A stretch of DNA of 63,985 bases from the NCBI GenBank assembly GCA_035532835.1, contig DATKQG010000095.1:1-63985 (forward strand), read 5' to 3'. Positions 8,097 through 17,460 of this stretch are shown here, piece by piece. This DNA comes from Candidatus Dormiibacterota bacterium. GTDB taxonomy: Bacteria; Vulcanimicrobiota; Vulcanimicrobiia; Vulcanimicrobiales; Vulcanimicrobiaceae. A model generated the notes under the pieces. That model made no database searches. It saw only the letters and a program-made list of their open reading frames with translations, and was not told the DNA's origin. A program made the position numbers and the translations under genes. Each line of letters opens with the position of its first letter. Position 1 is the first letter of the stretch.

Positions 8097-10033
8097 AGCT
8101 TCCGTTCGAACGCGATGAAATGCGCGTCGGATGTAGGCGCCTCCATGAAGCCTCCTTGCAGCAACTGGCGACGCAAAAATGTGATTTCGGTGGGCGCAAG
8201 TACGCCGCTATCAACGCCTACGACAACCGCGCCAATCTTGTTGGCATCCATATATTCCATTGCCCCGTCTCTATCGATGGCAGCTGCTAAAAGACGATAA
8301 CTCCCCGGCCCGAACCAATCGCCGAAGGCGTGGGCGCCGTGGAGCTCGACGTAGTAGTTTATCTCCGCTTGCACGAGCAGCACGGTGTTGTAGGCAGGCA
8401 GTTTCAAGGCCGGCGCGTTGAAGATTCCCTCGGCCTCCGAATATCCCGCAAGATCTCTATCGAGCAAAGCATTATCACTGGGCATGAACGCGCTTAGATT
8501 CATGTAATTGGCAACGTCGTAGTTGAGATAGAAGGTGTCGGCCGATGCAGATGGGATGATCGTCGCCACGGCGAAAAAGGGGATGACGATTAGGCCGAAG
8601 CGTATGCGCGGTGCGAAGTACAGCAGCAGCGAACCGGCGGCGGCAGCCATTGCAGGATAGAACAGCAGCGAATAGCGCGCGAGCGTCGACGAAGCAAAGA
8701 GATATGCAACGCCCAGCAGCGTCCATGTCAGAAGCCCCTCGATCGCCCACTCCTCTCTCGATCTCGACGACCTAAGGATGAAAAACAACCATCCCGCAGC
8801 GATGGCGTACAGCGAAAGGAAGACGGCGGTAACGCCATATTCGCGGAAATCCTTCGACAGTGGATCGGATAACACGCGCAGCGGATAGGACGCTACCGCA
8901 GCCGCTGAATGGTCGGTGTGGAGGTCTGCCGTTATCCCCGCCCATTCGGCCTTGGTGAACGATGGATCCTTACCTCGCAACATGAGATTAAATACCGGTG
9001 GAACCGGGTCTCCGTCTTGAATCAGATTCCTCACGTACCACGGCGAGGACAGGGCGCAAAGGAGCACGATCAAGCCCAGCAAACGACGCTTCGGGACCCG
9101 GCCTTTCAATCCGACGAGCATGAGAACGACCGCTGCTGGAACGAACACAAAGAACGATGGCTTCATTCCGGCGAGGAACGACGTGCAGAGTATCGCCGCG
9201 AGCACGTACCTCGGCTCATCCGTAAGTATCGCCGTGATCGCGGCTCCGATAGCTGCTAAGAAGAACATCCCGGTAGCGGTGTCTTCCATCGCCGTTCCGG
9301 TCCAACGCAAGAAGACCGCGCTCAGCACGACGCTCAGAGGAAGCGCGATATAGACGACGTTCGCGGCTCCCTGGCGTAGCGCCGTTCCGGCTCTCTGCGC
9401 CGCTTCGTCAATACTAGCGATCAGCGCAAATATGCCCAGGCATACGATCGTTCCGGCGAGCCAGTTCAGGAATGCGACATACCGGCCGAGGCGCGCGACA
9501 AACATCCAGGCGTACAATAGCTCATAGTTAAATGCGTAGTACGGAAACCGGAAGCGATAATCGGCATAAATACGACCTGCCCGAAACCACTCGTACGGAT
9601 AAGCTAGATGGATACGAACGCCATCGGAGCTGATGTCCGGGAGCGCGGCTTGCGTGCAAAGCACCAACATGACGGCGTATAACAGCAGCGCCGGCGCGTT
9701 GAACGCGATCCGGATAGTATTTCCGCGCGCGATCCAAAACGAGCGCTCGAGGACGCTGTTACGATGTACGAGGCTAACGGTAACGAGGTTTGCCGCCACC
9801 ATTATGGCCAGCCCGGGAACGGTTAGTAGGCCGACCATCCCTAGAACGAAGCCTTCAAAACCACAGATCGCGAAGCCGGCTGCGGTTGCAATAACGATTC
9901 GAAGCATCGCACGGCCAGCGCTGGTCGGAGCGGCGGCGTTGCGCGGTTCGACGCTCAGTCCGGTCACGAAAAAGAAGAGCCACGCAACATGCGCGACCAG
10001 AAGTCCAACGAGAACCTGTGATATTGCGTACAA
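8093..10033 (-). CDS. multi-spanning GT-C-like membrane protein
   Basis: This 646-residue protein has about twelve hydrophobic segments over its first 460 residues and a soluble C-terminal part of about 180 residues. An Asp-containing first large loop (LPDISSDGVRIHLAYPYEW) resembles the catalytic loop of GT-C enzymes, which use polyprenyl-phosphate sugars on the outer face of the inner membrane. The best in-frame start is TTG 10033. The assignment as a glycosyltransferase rests on topology and context only; a flippase or polymerase role cannot be excluded. Confidence 0.65.
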   Translation of the reverse strand: MYAISQVLVGLLVAHVAWLFFFVTGLSVEPRNAAAPTSAGRAMLRIVIATAAGFAICGFEGFVLGMVGLLTVPGLAIMVAANLVTVSLVHRNSVLERSFWIARGNTIRIAFNAPALLLYAVMLVLCTQAALPDISSDGVRIHLAYPYEWFRAGRIYADYRFRFPYYAFNYELLYAWMFVARLGRYVAFLNWLAGTIVCLGIFALIASIDEAAQRAGTALRQGAANVVYIALPLSVVLSAVFLRWTGTAMEDTATGMFFLAAIGAAITAILTDEPRYVLAAILCTSFLAGMKPSFFVFVPAAVVLMLVGLKGRVPKRRLLGLIVLLCALSSPWYVRNLIQDGDPVPPVFNLMLRGKDPSFTKAEWAGITADLHTDHSAAAVASYPLRVLSDPLSKDFREYGVTAVFLSLYAIAAGWLFFILRSSRSREEWAIEGLLTWTLLGVAYLFASSTLARYSLLFYPAMAAAAGSLLLYFAPRIRFGLIVIPFFAVATIIPSASADTFYLNYDVANYMNLSAFMPSDNALLDRDLAGYSEAEGIFNAPALKLPAYNTVLLVQAEINYYVELHGAHAFGDWFGPGSYRLLAAAIDRDGAMEYMDANKIGAVVVGVDSGVLAPTEITFLRRQLLQGGFMEAPTSDAHFIAFERKL

Positions 10034-10277
10034 GGCGCCCTCGACGGCCGATGATCTGGGGCTCTAAGAAGCCGCCAACAGCTTACGTGGCTTGTCGAGT
10101 ATTTTGGTTTAGTCCTTCCCACGCCTCATCTATCGCCGCGGCAGCACGGGGCCGCCGGTAGGATCGGCGGCGCGACGCGCTACGGACCGAAGCCGCGCTG
10201 TGATGCCCCGGGTTACGCGCGGATCAGGGATCGGCGTCGCCGCCGGGCTTGGTAGCGCTGCCGGAGCCGCTCGCGGT

Positions 10278-11111
10278 TCACCGGAGCACTGAATCGTATT
10301 TACACGGAGCGGGCGGCACAGGATGTTGAATCGCTGCAAGAAAATCGGCGGCGATGATCGCGTGCCCTTTGTCATTTGGATGAAGGTCGACAGGAGTCAA
10401 GTAGTTTTTGACGTCGTATAATCTGGAATCACAGTTAAGATCGACGACCGTGGCACCCTGAGCTTCAACTGCAGCGTTCATCCCATTTATGAGACGCGTG
10501 CGGCCCTGACGATAAACGCTGTATGGCGCACAATTTAGGTTTTCCAACCCGCCCTTGTCGGCCGAATTAATATTCGTCGCGATAACGATACGCGCATCAG
10601 GTGCCCGCGCTCGAACGGCGGCGACCAGCGCAGTCATATCTGAAGCAAACGTTCTGCGCACTTCGGAGAAAAGCGCTGGCATGCTTGTAATATCCGATAA
10701 ATTGGGCCGCAAATTCAACTGTCGACATCCAGATATCGTTCGTGCCAATGTATATTGTGACGATATTTGAATCTACAGGAACGCGCGACACCTCGTCTGC
10801 GAGTATGCCGTCCATTTTCGGATATGGGGCGCCGCTGGCAGAGTGCCCAGGAAAAAAGGAGTTGGGCTCCGGGATGAGGTTTCGCCGGAGATGCCGAGAT
10901 TGGTCCAGTTGGCACCAAGGTCCGCGGCGAAGATAGCTGCATACGACGTCTTCTTGGCATCCGACGCGCCGACGCCGAACGTGATTGAATCACCTAGCGT
11001 CGCCAGGACAGGTCGCCACGTAGTGCCCGGCCCAGGCGTTGAGGATGCGCCCGCTGGGGCAGGGGCAATGAGATTTTGGATGATCAGGAATACGGCGGCA
11101 GCAAGCACCAT
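10278..11111 (-). pseudogene. SGNH hydrolase gene with two apparent frameshifts
   Basis: All landmarks of a secreted SGNH esterase are present but lie in three frames. The first part (from ATG 11111) has a signal-like hydrophobic N-terminus, block I ATLGDSITFG and NLGISGE. The middle (about 10700-10860) carries VTIYIGTNDIW. The last (down to 10278) has ARIVIATN and DLHPNDKGHAIIAADF with the catalytic Asp/His. The first shift is near 10860-10885 and the second near 10700-10730. Either the gene is decaying or the sequence has two single-base errors. No other gene here looks frameshifted, which favours true decay. A Pro/Ala-rich stretch follows in another frame to about 10130. Confidence 0.7.
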
Positions 11112-11338
11112 AATATCGTTGGCATGTCCCGCTGCCGATCCTCTCAACGGCTTTCCGGCGCTAGCACCGTAATCTTTCCGGGTTTATGAAGGCGGACAGC
11201 GCTACTAAAGATGCTACCCCGCATGCTATACACATATCGAGGTTTGGGCCATTCGGCTCCGTGGTTCGGGGGCATCGGAGGGACCAACATTCCTCGTGAG
11301 CGGGGGAAAGTGGGGGCTCGCCCGCATAAGGGTGCTGC

Positions 11339-11941
11339 GTGAAAGCCACCGCTCTTCTCGAAAACCCTACCGTATACAACCTAACGCAATGGCTCCTGGG
11401 CGCTGAGAAGCCGCGCCGCTACTGCATCACGCATCACGCAAATGTTGTCACGGGGGAAAGAGTTCTGGACATCGGCTGTGGGCCAGGTCTCGCTGTAAGA
11501 TACCTTCCAAAAGTCGAGTACTTCGGCTTCGAACCTAACGCGGGATACGTGGCATCTGCGCGGCGGCGATTCGGAAACCGCGCACAATTCACATGTGGTT
11601 ATTTTGACAGTTTCGCAGCACAAACGCTCGCCCCGTACGATCTTGTGCTCCTTCTCGGCGTTGTTCACCATTGCGACGATGCCACGGCCGATAACCTCTT
11701 TGCCGATATTTGCAAAGGCCTTTCTCCCACTGGCCGTGTTATAACGCTCGATCCGTGCTTTACTCCGAAACAGTCGCGCCTTGCACGATACGTCGCCACG
11801 AAGGACCGGGGCGAGCATGTGCGATCGCCGCAGGGCTATCGGGACATTGGCGGAGCCCGCCTGCGCATTCTTGGGTCGGAAACACGTGATGGTCTACTAC
11901 TGATCCCCACGACTATACACATTGGCGTGTTCGGAAAGTAG
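11339..11941 (+). CDS. class I SAM-dependent methyltransferase
   Basis: This 200-residue protein is a Rossmann-type methyltransferase. Motif I is VLDIGCGPGLAV (about residues 43-54), followed by an acidic ribose-binding position in YFGFEPN, and motif IV/post-I DLVLLLGVVHH. Such enzymes methylate small molecules or sugars using S-adenosylmethionine. GTG 11339 is the first in-frame start; no strong ribosome site is visible. It stands alone between divergent and convergent genes in the polysaccharide region, so a sugar-modifying role is plausible but unproven. Confidence 0.8.
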   Translation: MKATALLENPTVYNLTQWLLGAEKPRRYCITHHANVVTGERVLDIGCGPGLAVRYLPKVEYFGFEPNAGYVASARRRFGNRAQFTCGYFDSFAAQTLAPYDLVLLLGVVHHCDDATADNLFADICKGLSPTGRVITLDPCFTPKQSRLARYVATKDRGEHVRSPQGYRDIGGARLRILGSETRDGLLLIPTTIHIGVFGK

Positions 11942-11949
11942 TCGCCTCG

Positions 11950-13530
11950 TCAGCGCTTCTTGCGCTTCACAATCGCTATCCCTAGGCCCGGAATGACGTG
12001 TGGGTGATTTAAATCATACCCATCCTTGCGCATTCGCTTGAGGATAACGTTGTTGACGCGACTCAGCTCAGCGGCACCAAGAAAACTCACCGCCCCGCCG
12101 TACGTGTAGCCATTGCCATTCGGCCAAACGGCAAGCACGGCGTAATCCGCAGTGTCGATATTCATTGGGAAGAAGTACACGCTCCGCTCGTGATACAAGA
12201 ATGGCATTCCCGCCTCCGGCGTTGTAACCGACGCTCCCTCCGGAACGGCGGCCGCAACCTCTTGCCCCAGGCGATATAGCGCAACTCCACGTGGACTCAC
12301 AAACGTTTGAACTTGCTCGATGACTGTTGGAACAAAGGTTTGCGCGAGCTGCGTAAGCGCGATCTCCGGAACACCCGCGAAGGGCACGATGGAGCCTATA
12401 AGCAGTAATGCAGCAACCGCCCCACAGTAGAATAGCCATTTTACCCTACGCTCGCAAGCCAGGTGGTAAGCTCGCACGAAACCCAGTAGGGCGGCCCACA
12501 CGAGGATTGGAAAGTAAAAGGAGTGGTAGTGCGTACTCCATCCGGTCTTCTCCGCGCCACCAATGTTCCCAAATACATTTGGCAGCATAACCACCAAGGC
12601 AACGAGCGCGGCGCGCCATTCAAAGAAAGCAATCGCAAACAGCGCTGCATTTACCAAGAGCAGCACGAGGATCCCATTGACAAAATGTGGTTGCTGCAGC
12701 TCCTTCAATAACGCGTGAAGGCTAGTAGGTAAAAACGTACTGTAAGCGCTGTTTACTACCACAACCTTGAGCATCAGTTCGCCGAAGACAACGAGCGCTA
12801 CCGATGTAACAAGCTTAAAGGTTCGATCGGGGACCGTCCGCCAATACAGTAATGTATACAGCAGCAGCGCCCCCCCAGCGGTGAGGGCTCCACGCTCGTT
12901 GATCGAAGCGCAGAGAAGCCCGACGGCAATAAACGCCCACCGCGGCGCACGTTCCCGCGACGCCAAAGCCATAAAAACAAACCCGGACAGGACGAAAATC
13001 CGATCCGGATAGAATTGCCCGAACAGAATGCTCTCGCCCCATGCGGGATGAGTCATCACCATCAGCCCAAATATGGCCGCGCCCCAGGCCGGAATCGACC
13101 GCCTTAATAACATCACAACAGCTAGGTATACGAGCCCGACAAATGAAAGCGCGAAGACGATCGGAAGCAGCCACTCTACAGGTATTATTTTTGCGAATAG
13201 CCCGATTGGGAATAAAACGAAATAGGAGTGCAGCCTAAGAATATTCTCATTGCCGCCTGGGGGCGTTAACAGGGGACTCGCGGCGATCGCTGACGCCGTC
13301 ATCTTGGGAAGATGACTTTGGACGAAGAACAACACATGCGTAAATAGACTGCTCGTCGGCGTCCCGTGCGCGGCGATGTTTCGCGCCGTTTGGAAATAGA
13401 TCGCCGAGTCCCCACGCAAAGCGTCGATATGAATGATCTTTAACGCAATCAGAGCCGCACAGAGTGGAAGCAAAATGCTAGCTGGGACAAAGTAGATCCA
13501 GAGCGCCGGCCTTTTTTTAATTAGTCGCAC
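11950..13530 (-). CDS. multi-spanning membrane protein (DUF2079/GT-C-like)
   Basis: This 526-residue protein has about ten to eleven hydrophobic segments. Its first periplasmic loop (IDALRGDSAIYFQTARN) and the central HYHSFYFPILVW recall DUF2079-type membrane proteins, which are suspected polyprenyl-sugar glycosyltransferases. A soluble C-terminal part of about 120 residues ends in Lys/Arg. It lies 65 bp after the epimerase-GT2 fusion gene on the same strand and is probably co-transcribed with it. Function is inferred from topology and neighbours. Confidence 0.6.
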   Translation of the reverse strand: MRLIKKRPALWIYFVPASILLPLCAALIALKIIHIDALRGDSAIYFQTARNIAAHGTPTSSLFTHVLFFVQSHLPKMTASAIAASPLLTPPGGNENILRLHSYFVLFPIGLFAKIIPVEWLLPIVFALSFVGLVYLAVVMLLRRSIPAWGAAIFGLMVMTHPAWGESILFGQFYPDRIFVLSGFVFMALASRERAPRWAFIAVGLLCASINERGALTAGGALLLYTLLYWRTVPDRTFKLVTSVALVVFGELMLKVVVVNSAYSTFLPTSLHALLKELQQPHFVNGILVLLLVNAALFAIAFFEWRAALVALVVMLPNVFGNIGGAEKTGWSTHYHSFYFPILVWAALLGFVRAYHLACERRVKWLFYCGAVAALLLIGSIVPFAGVPEIALTQLAQTFVPTVIEQVQTFVSPRGVALYRLGQEVAAAVPEGASVTTPEAGMPFLYHERSVYFFPMNIDTADYAVLAVWPNGNGYTYGGAVSFLGAAELSRVNNVILKRMRKDGYDLNHPHVIPGLGIAIVKRKKR

Positions 13531-13595
13531 GAGGCGAACCTACGCTGCTGCAGCCGCACAAGCCCTCTTGACATGTTCGTCGTTGGCCAGCATCG

Positions 13596-15560
13596 TCAGC
13601 GAACGCGACCGTCGGGCAAAAGGTCGGTGACTTCGCCATCGCGTATCAGTCCAGATCGAATTAGTCGAGGACGCCCTTTGACTTCCGTCATGATTTTTGC
13701 GACGTACTCACCCACCACACCCACGGCAAAGAGATTGAACGACCCGAAGAGGAGAATTGCGATCAAGACGGTCGTGATTCCCTTAGGGGCAATACCGGGC
13801 ACGAAGATGCGCAATAGTGCCTCGATGACGGCGATCAGCATCGATATGCCGAGTGCGGCCACACCAAGGGTCGTGAGCATCGCGAGCGGCGTGTTGCTAA
13901 AGGAAAAAATGCCCCGCTTCGCCCATTCGATATTCCTCAATATATTGTTCGTTGATCGCCCAAAAGCGCGCTCCGGGCGGACGTAGTCGATGCCGGTTTG
14001 TTTGAAGCCCACGTATGCTCGCAATCCTCGCACGAACAGATCGCGTTCCGTGCAGGCAAGGAGCCAGCCAACGACGCGACGATCCATCAGCGAGAAGTCG
14101 CCGGCATCAAGCGGAATCGGAACATAACTAAATGCGGAAAATACACGGTAGAAGGCTTTATAAAGCAGCTCCCACGCGAAAGGCATATCGCGCTTTACGC
14201 GGCGCCCGAAGACGACATCCGATCCCTGCTCCCAGCGTTCGTAAAAGGCCTCGATGAGTTCGGGTGGGTCCTGGAGATCGCCGTCTAACAGCACCACGGC
14301 ATCCTTAGTGGATAGCTCCATACCGCTGCGAAACGCCATTTGCGAGCCAAAGTTCCGGGAGTGAGAGATGCCCACCACGCGCGGATCGCGAGCCGTGATT
14401 TCGCGGATCGCCGCAGCGTCCCCGTCCGGGCTTGAATCGTCAACGAAGATGATTTCGTAGTCGATTCCAAGCTTACGAAATGTTGTGGTGAGCCGCTCGT
14501 GCATTAATGGAATTGCACGCTCGTCCTTGTAACATGCGACTATGGCGCTGACGCTGCGTTTGCGTTTCTGGGCTGACTTATCCGTAACGACCTTAAACTG
14601 CCGATCGTCGAGCCCTGCGACCCAAGAGGCGGTCTTTTTCAATCCGTCTTCAAGCGAAATGGACGCCGTCCAATCGAGCATGCGCTGCGCTTTCCCGGCA
14701 TCGGCATACCAATGTGCGAGATCCCAAGCGCGATTCGGCATCGAGCCGAATTCAGGCTCTCCGGGGAGGCCAAACACATCCTTCGCAAGCAGAGCCAATT
14801 CACCGACGGTCACGCATCTGCCGGTTCCAATATTAAGGCTCTCGCCGTAGAATGCGGGGTTCATTTTCGCAGCTGCAACGATGAAGGCTCTACACACATC
14901 GTCAACGTGTATAAAATCGCGTGAGACACGCGCGTCAACCAACGTCGGGTATTGCCCCTTCAGCGCAGATCGAAGCAGTTGAGGGATCAGACGCGAAGTG
15001 TCTTCGAGGGGCCCGTATACCGAATAGAGTCGCAAATTTAGGCATGGGAAGGCTTTTTGCTTTCCCAGGAAATGCAAGTGGTTTGCCGCCGCTAACTTAG
15101 AAACCGCGTAGTAGCTGTTCGGTTCGAACGGTCCTGACTCCGGCGGTGCGGTGCAGTTAGTACCGTATTCGGACGACGTACCGGCGTGCACATAGGCCGC
15201 GAATGGCACACGAGCCAGCATTTCGGTAATATTGACGAGCGCGGAAAAATTGGTGCGATAGATTTTATCGACGTCTTGTTCGAAAGAGTAAGCTCCGTAG
15301 GCTACGCAGTCGAACACCGTTTGTACGCCGGTGCTTTCGACGAGATTCTTGGTTGCCGCTTTGTCGGTCAGGTCAACGGTGAATACATGCTCGTCATTCA
15401 CGTCCGCAAGTCGCCAGCTTTTGGCGCGCTGTTCTACCGCGAAAACGTCTTTGCGGTGAGCGGCTATGGTTTTGAAAAGATTCGCACCGATGAATCCCGA
15501 CCCGCCGGTGACCAGAATCGGGCCGCGTAAGGCCCGAATATAGCGCTCGAGATCGATCAT
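13596..15560 (-). CDS. epimerase-GT2 glycosyltransferase fusion
   Basis: This 654-residue protein joins two enzymes. Residues about 14-320 form an extended SDR sugar epimerase/dehydratase with ILVTGGSGFIGANL and YAVSKLAAA (YxxxK). Residues about 335-570 form a GT2 domain with VSAIVACYKDE, IIFVDDSSPDG and VVLLDGDLQDPP, in the style of polyprenyl-phosphate sugar synthases. Two membrane segments follow (about 570-630). The GT-B side may load a sugar made by the epimerase half onto a lipid phosphate at the inner membrane. It overlaps the transketolase C-subunit gene by 4 bp. The fusion is intact, with no stop or shift at the junction. Confidence 0.85.
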   Translation of the reverse strand: MIDLERYIRALRGPILVTGGSGFIGANLFKTIAAHRKDVFAVEQRAKSWRLADVNDEHVFTVDLTDKAATKNLVESTGVQTVFDCVAYGAYSFEQDVDKIYRTNFSALVNITEMLARVPFAAYVHAGTSSEYGTNCTAPPESGPFEPNSYYAVSKLAAANHLHFLGKQKAFPCLNLRLYSVYGPLEDTSRLIPQLLRSALKGQYPTLVDARVSRDFIHVDDVCRAFIVAAAKMNPAFYGESLNIGTGRCVTVGELALLAKDVFGLPGEPEFGSMPNRAWDLAHWYADAGKAQRMLDWTASISLEDGLKKTASWVAGLDDRQFKVVTDKSAQKRKRSVSAIVACYKDERAIPLMHERLTTTFRKLGIDYEIIFVDDSSPDGDAAAIREITARDPRVVGISHSRNFGSQMAFRSGMELSTKDAVVLLDGDLQDPPELIEAFYERWEQGSDVVFGRRVKRDMPFAWELLYKAFYRVFSAFSYVPIPLDAGDFSLMDRRVVGWLLACTERDLFVRGLRAYVGFKQTGIDYVRPERAFGRSTNNILRNIEWAKRGIFSFSNTPLAMLTTLGVAALGISMLIAVIEALLRIFVPGIAPKGITTVLIAILLFGSFNLFAVGVVGEYVAKIMTEVKGRPRLIRSGLIRDGEVTDLLPDGRVR

Positions 15561-16462
15561 AGGGCGATCGCCTCAAGGACCGACTCCGGGTCGAGTCCCG
15601 AAGCCTTCCGTAGATATTGCTGCGACCCGTAACGCTCGTAGCGATGCGAACGCGCATGCAAGCTCGTGAAGCGCTTAGGGAAGAGCCCGCGTTCCATTAA
15701 ATCGGTCGCAAGCTGGCTCGCTAACCCGCCCTGGCGAACATGTTCTTCAATCACGCAGAGCCCAGGCCCATTCGCAATCGCGTCAAGCAAGGCCGGCGGC
15801 AAAGCATGGCGTTCCAGCGGAAGCTCCGTTAGTGCCCAGAGGTTCGGCCGTCGAGCCTGCGGCAGAGCCATGATCGGTTCGAGGTAGGTACCCACGAGCG
15901 GGCCCAGCACAACGACAGCCATCCCATCTCCGGCAACAAGTTGCCGCCACGGCGCATAATCAGGCACAGCGAAACTCGCGGGCGCCTCACCTCGGCCTAA
16001 ACGGAGGTACGCGGGGGAACGGACCTGCGCGGCCATGGCGACGACCGTCGCCACATCTTCGTCGAAGGCGGGCACGAACACGGCAATGTTCTGCAAGGTG
16101 AGGAGGACGCCATAGTCCTCGATCGCATGGTGGGTCGGGCCCATAACACCATAAGCATATCCGCCCCCATTTCCAACGAGCTTAACCGGAAGATCGTGAA
16201 ATGCTAGGTCGTTGCGGATTTGTTCGAAGGGGCGCGCATAACAAAAGGGCGCGATGCTGTAGGCCCACACGTCGAAATCTTGGGCAGCAAGCGCAGCGGC
16301 TACCGAAACCATGTTTTGTTCCGAGACTCCCGCGTTTATGAAGCGCTCACCCAAAGCCGATTTCAACGGTTCGAGCGCCATAAAGCCTAGGTCTCCCGTA
16401 AAGAAGACCATCCGCGGATCCGCCGCCCGCGCCACGAGAGCGTCACAGAAGGCCTTTCTCAC
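15557..16462 (-). CDS. transketolase, C-terminal subunit
   Basis: This 301-residue protein corresponds to the pyrimidine-binding and C-terminal domains of transketolase. The segment RFINAGVSEQNMVSVAAALA contains the Glu that activates the thiamine ring, and the GPTHHAIED loop is characteristic. With the partner encoded just upstream it would form a split transketolase that transfers two-carbon ketol units between sugars, requiring thiamine diphosphate. The genes overlap by 4 bp on both sides (transketolase N and the epimerase-GT fusion), so the three are one translational unit. Confidence 0.9.
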   Translation of the reverse strand: MRKAFCDALVARAADPRMVFFTGDLGFMALEPLKSALGERFINAGVSEQNMVSVAAALAAQDFDVWAYSIAPFCYARPFEQIRNDLAFHDLPVKLVGNGGGYAYGVMGPTHHAIEDYGVLLTLQNIAVFVPAFDEDVATVVAMAAQVRSPAYLRLGRGEAPASFAVPDYAPWRQLVAGDGMAVVVLGPLVGTYLEPIMALPQARRPNLWALTELPLERHALPPALLDAIANGPGLCVIEEHVRQGGLASQLATDLMERGLFPKRFTSLHARSHRYERYGSQQYLRKASGLDPESVLEAIAL

Positions 16463-17241
16463 ATGCGTCCAATCTCGCCTAGAGCCATATCATAGAGCTC
16501 GCGGGTTAACGGTAGGTAATGCCACTCCATTCGGCCTTCCATAAAGCTCACGCCGTGGCCCTTCGTTGTCGCGAGAATTATGCAGTGTGGGCGATCGGAC
16601 CGTTTGGCTATTGCGCTGCGCAGGGCCGCATGATCGTGTCCGTCCACAATATCGATATCAACGTCGAAACCGCGCAGTTTTTCCCATAACGGAGACATCG
16701 AAGCGACTTCAGCGGTGGTACCAAAACCTTGCAGTTGATTGTGATCTATTAAAATCGTCAGGTTCCCGAGGCGGTGATGGCTCGCAAAAATCAGGCCTTC
16801 CCATGTTGATCCCTCTTGCCATTCTCCGTCCGAGGTCAGGCAGAACGAACGAGCATCGATGCCCTTTAGGCGAAAGCCGAGCGCCGATCCGGCCGCGAGG
16901 GAAAGGCCGTGCCCAAGGCTGCCCGTAGCAAAGCGAATCTCCGGAATGGTGGCCGCCGGAGGGTGGCCGGGAAAGCGTGTGTTCTCGCCGTGGAATGTAT
17001 GGAGGTCTTCCTCGCTCACGCGGCCGATGCTCCACAGGGCGATGTAGAGTGCCCCTGCGGCATGACCTTTTGAAAGCACGAACATGTCGGGCCCGCGAAC
17101 ACATTCATGCATGAGAACGAGGAGTGCGTCTAGCGCGGAGAGGTTTCCGCCGATGTGGCCGACGCCGCTCTCGAAGTGCATTTTCAGTAAACGCGCCCGC
17201 GCCCGGTCTATATCAGCGCGGCTCAACCGGTCAACAGACAT
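16459..17241 (-). CDS. transketolase, N-terminal subunit
   Basis: This 260-residue protein is the thiamine-diphosphate-binding half of a split transketolase. It has GVGHIGGNLSA near residue 27, SKGHAAGALY, FATGSLGHGLS, and a cofactor/metal motif SDGEWQEGSTWE ending near the conserved N of LIDHNQLQ. The usual GDGE is SDGE here. Split transketolases inside sugar clusters often serve a dedicated sugar pathway rather than the pentose-phosphate pathway (inference). It is the first gene of the operon 17241-11950. Confidence 0.9.
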   Translation of the reverse strand: MSVDRLSRADIDRARARLLKMHFESGVGHIGGNLSALDALLVLMHECVRGPDMFVLSKGHAAGALYIALWSIGRVSEEDLHTFHGENTRFPGHPPAATIPEIRFATGSLGHGLSLAAGSALGFRLKGIDARSFCLTSDGEWQEGSTWEGLIFASHHRLGNLTILIDHNQLQGFGTTAEVASMSPLWEKLRGFDVDIDIVDGHDHAALRSAIAKRSDRPHCIILATTKGHGVSFMEGRMEWHYLPLTRELYDMALGEIGRM

Positions 17242-17460
17242 CGCCCACGCATTACACGCCTCCCGACTGCGGACCTTGCCGACGACTGCGTCTGGATTCG
17301 ACTAGGCAAGATTTCTCCACCGACGAAGCCGATTGCCACGACTCGCTCTAGCGTAGGCTCGCCGGCCGGGAGCTCCTGCCTGCGTTAGACCGGGGCGAAA
17401 CAAAAAAATGACGACGCATCCACCGGGAACTCCAACTGCCCCGTCTAAACCGCTCAAACT
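17242..17460. other. divergent intergenic region
   Basis: This 219-bp gap separates the divergent transketolase operon (minus) and the GT2 gene (plus) and must hold both promoters. A short open frame begins at ATG 17408 after an A-rich run but is out of frame with the GT2 gene and looks non-coding. I could not pick out a convincing promoter. Confidence 0.4.

Noticed and set aside
10130-10375. 81-codon open frame after the broken SGNH gene
   Set aside because: Pro/Ala/Arg-rich and without start-site support; may be leftover sequence of the decayed gene, but not supportable as its own gene.
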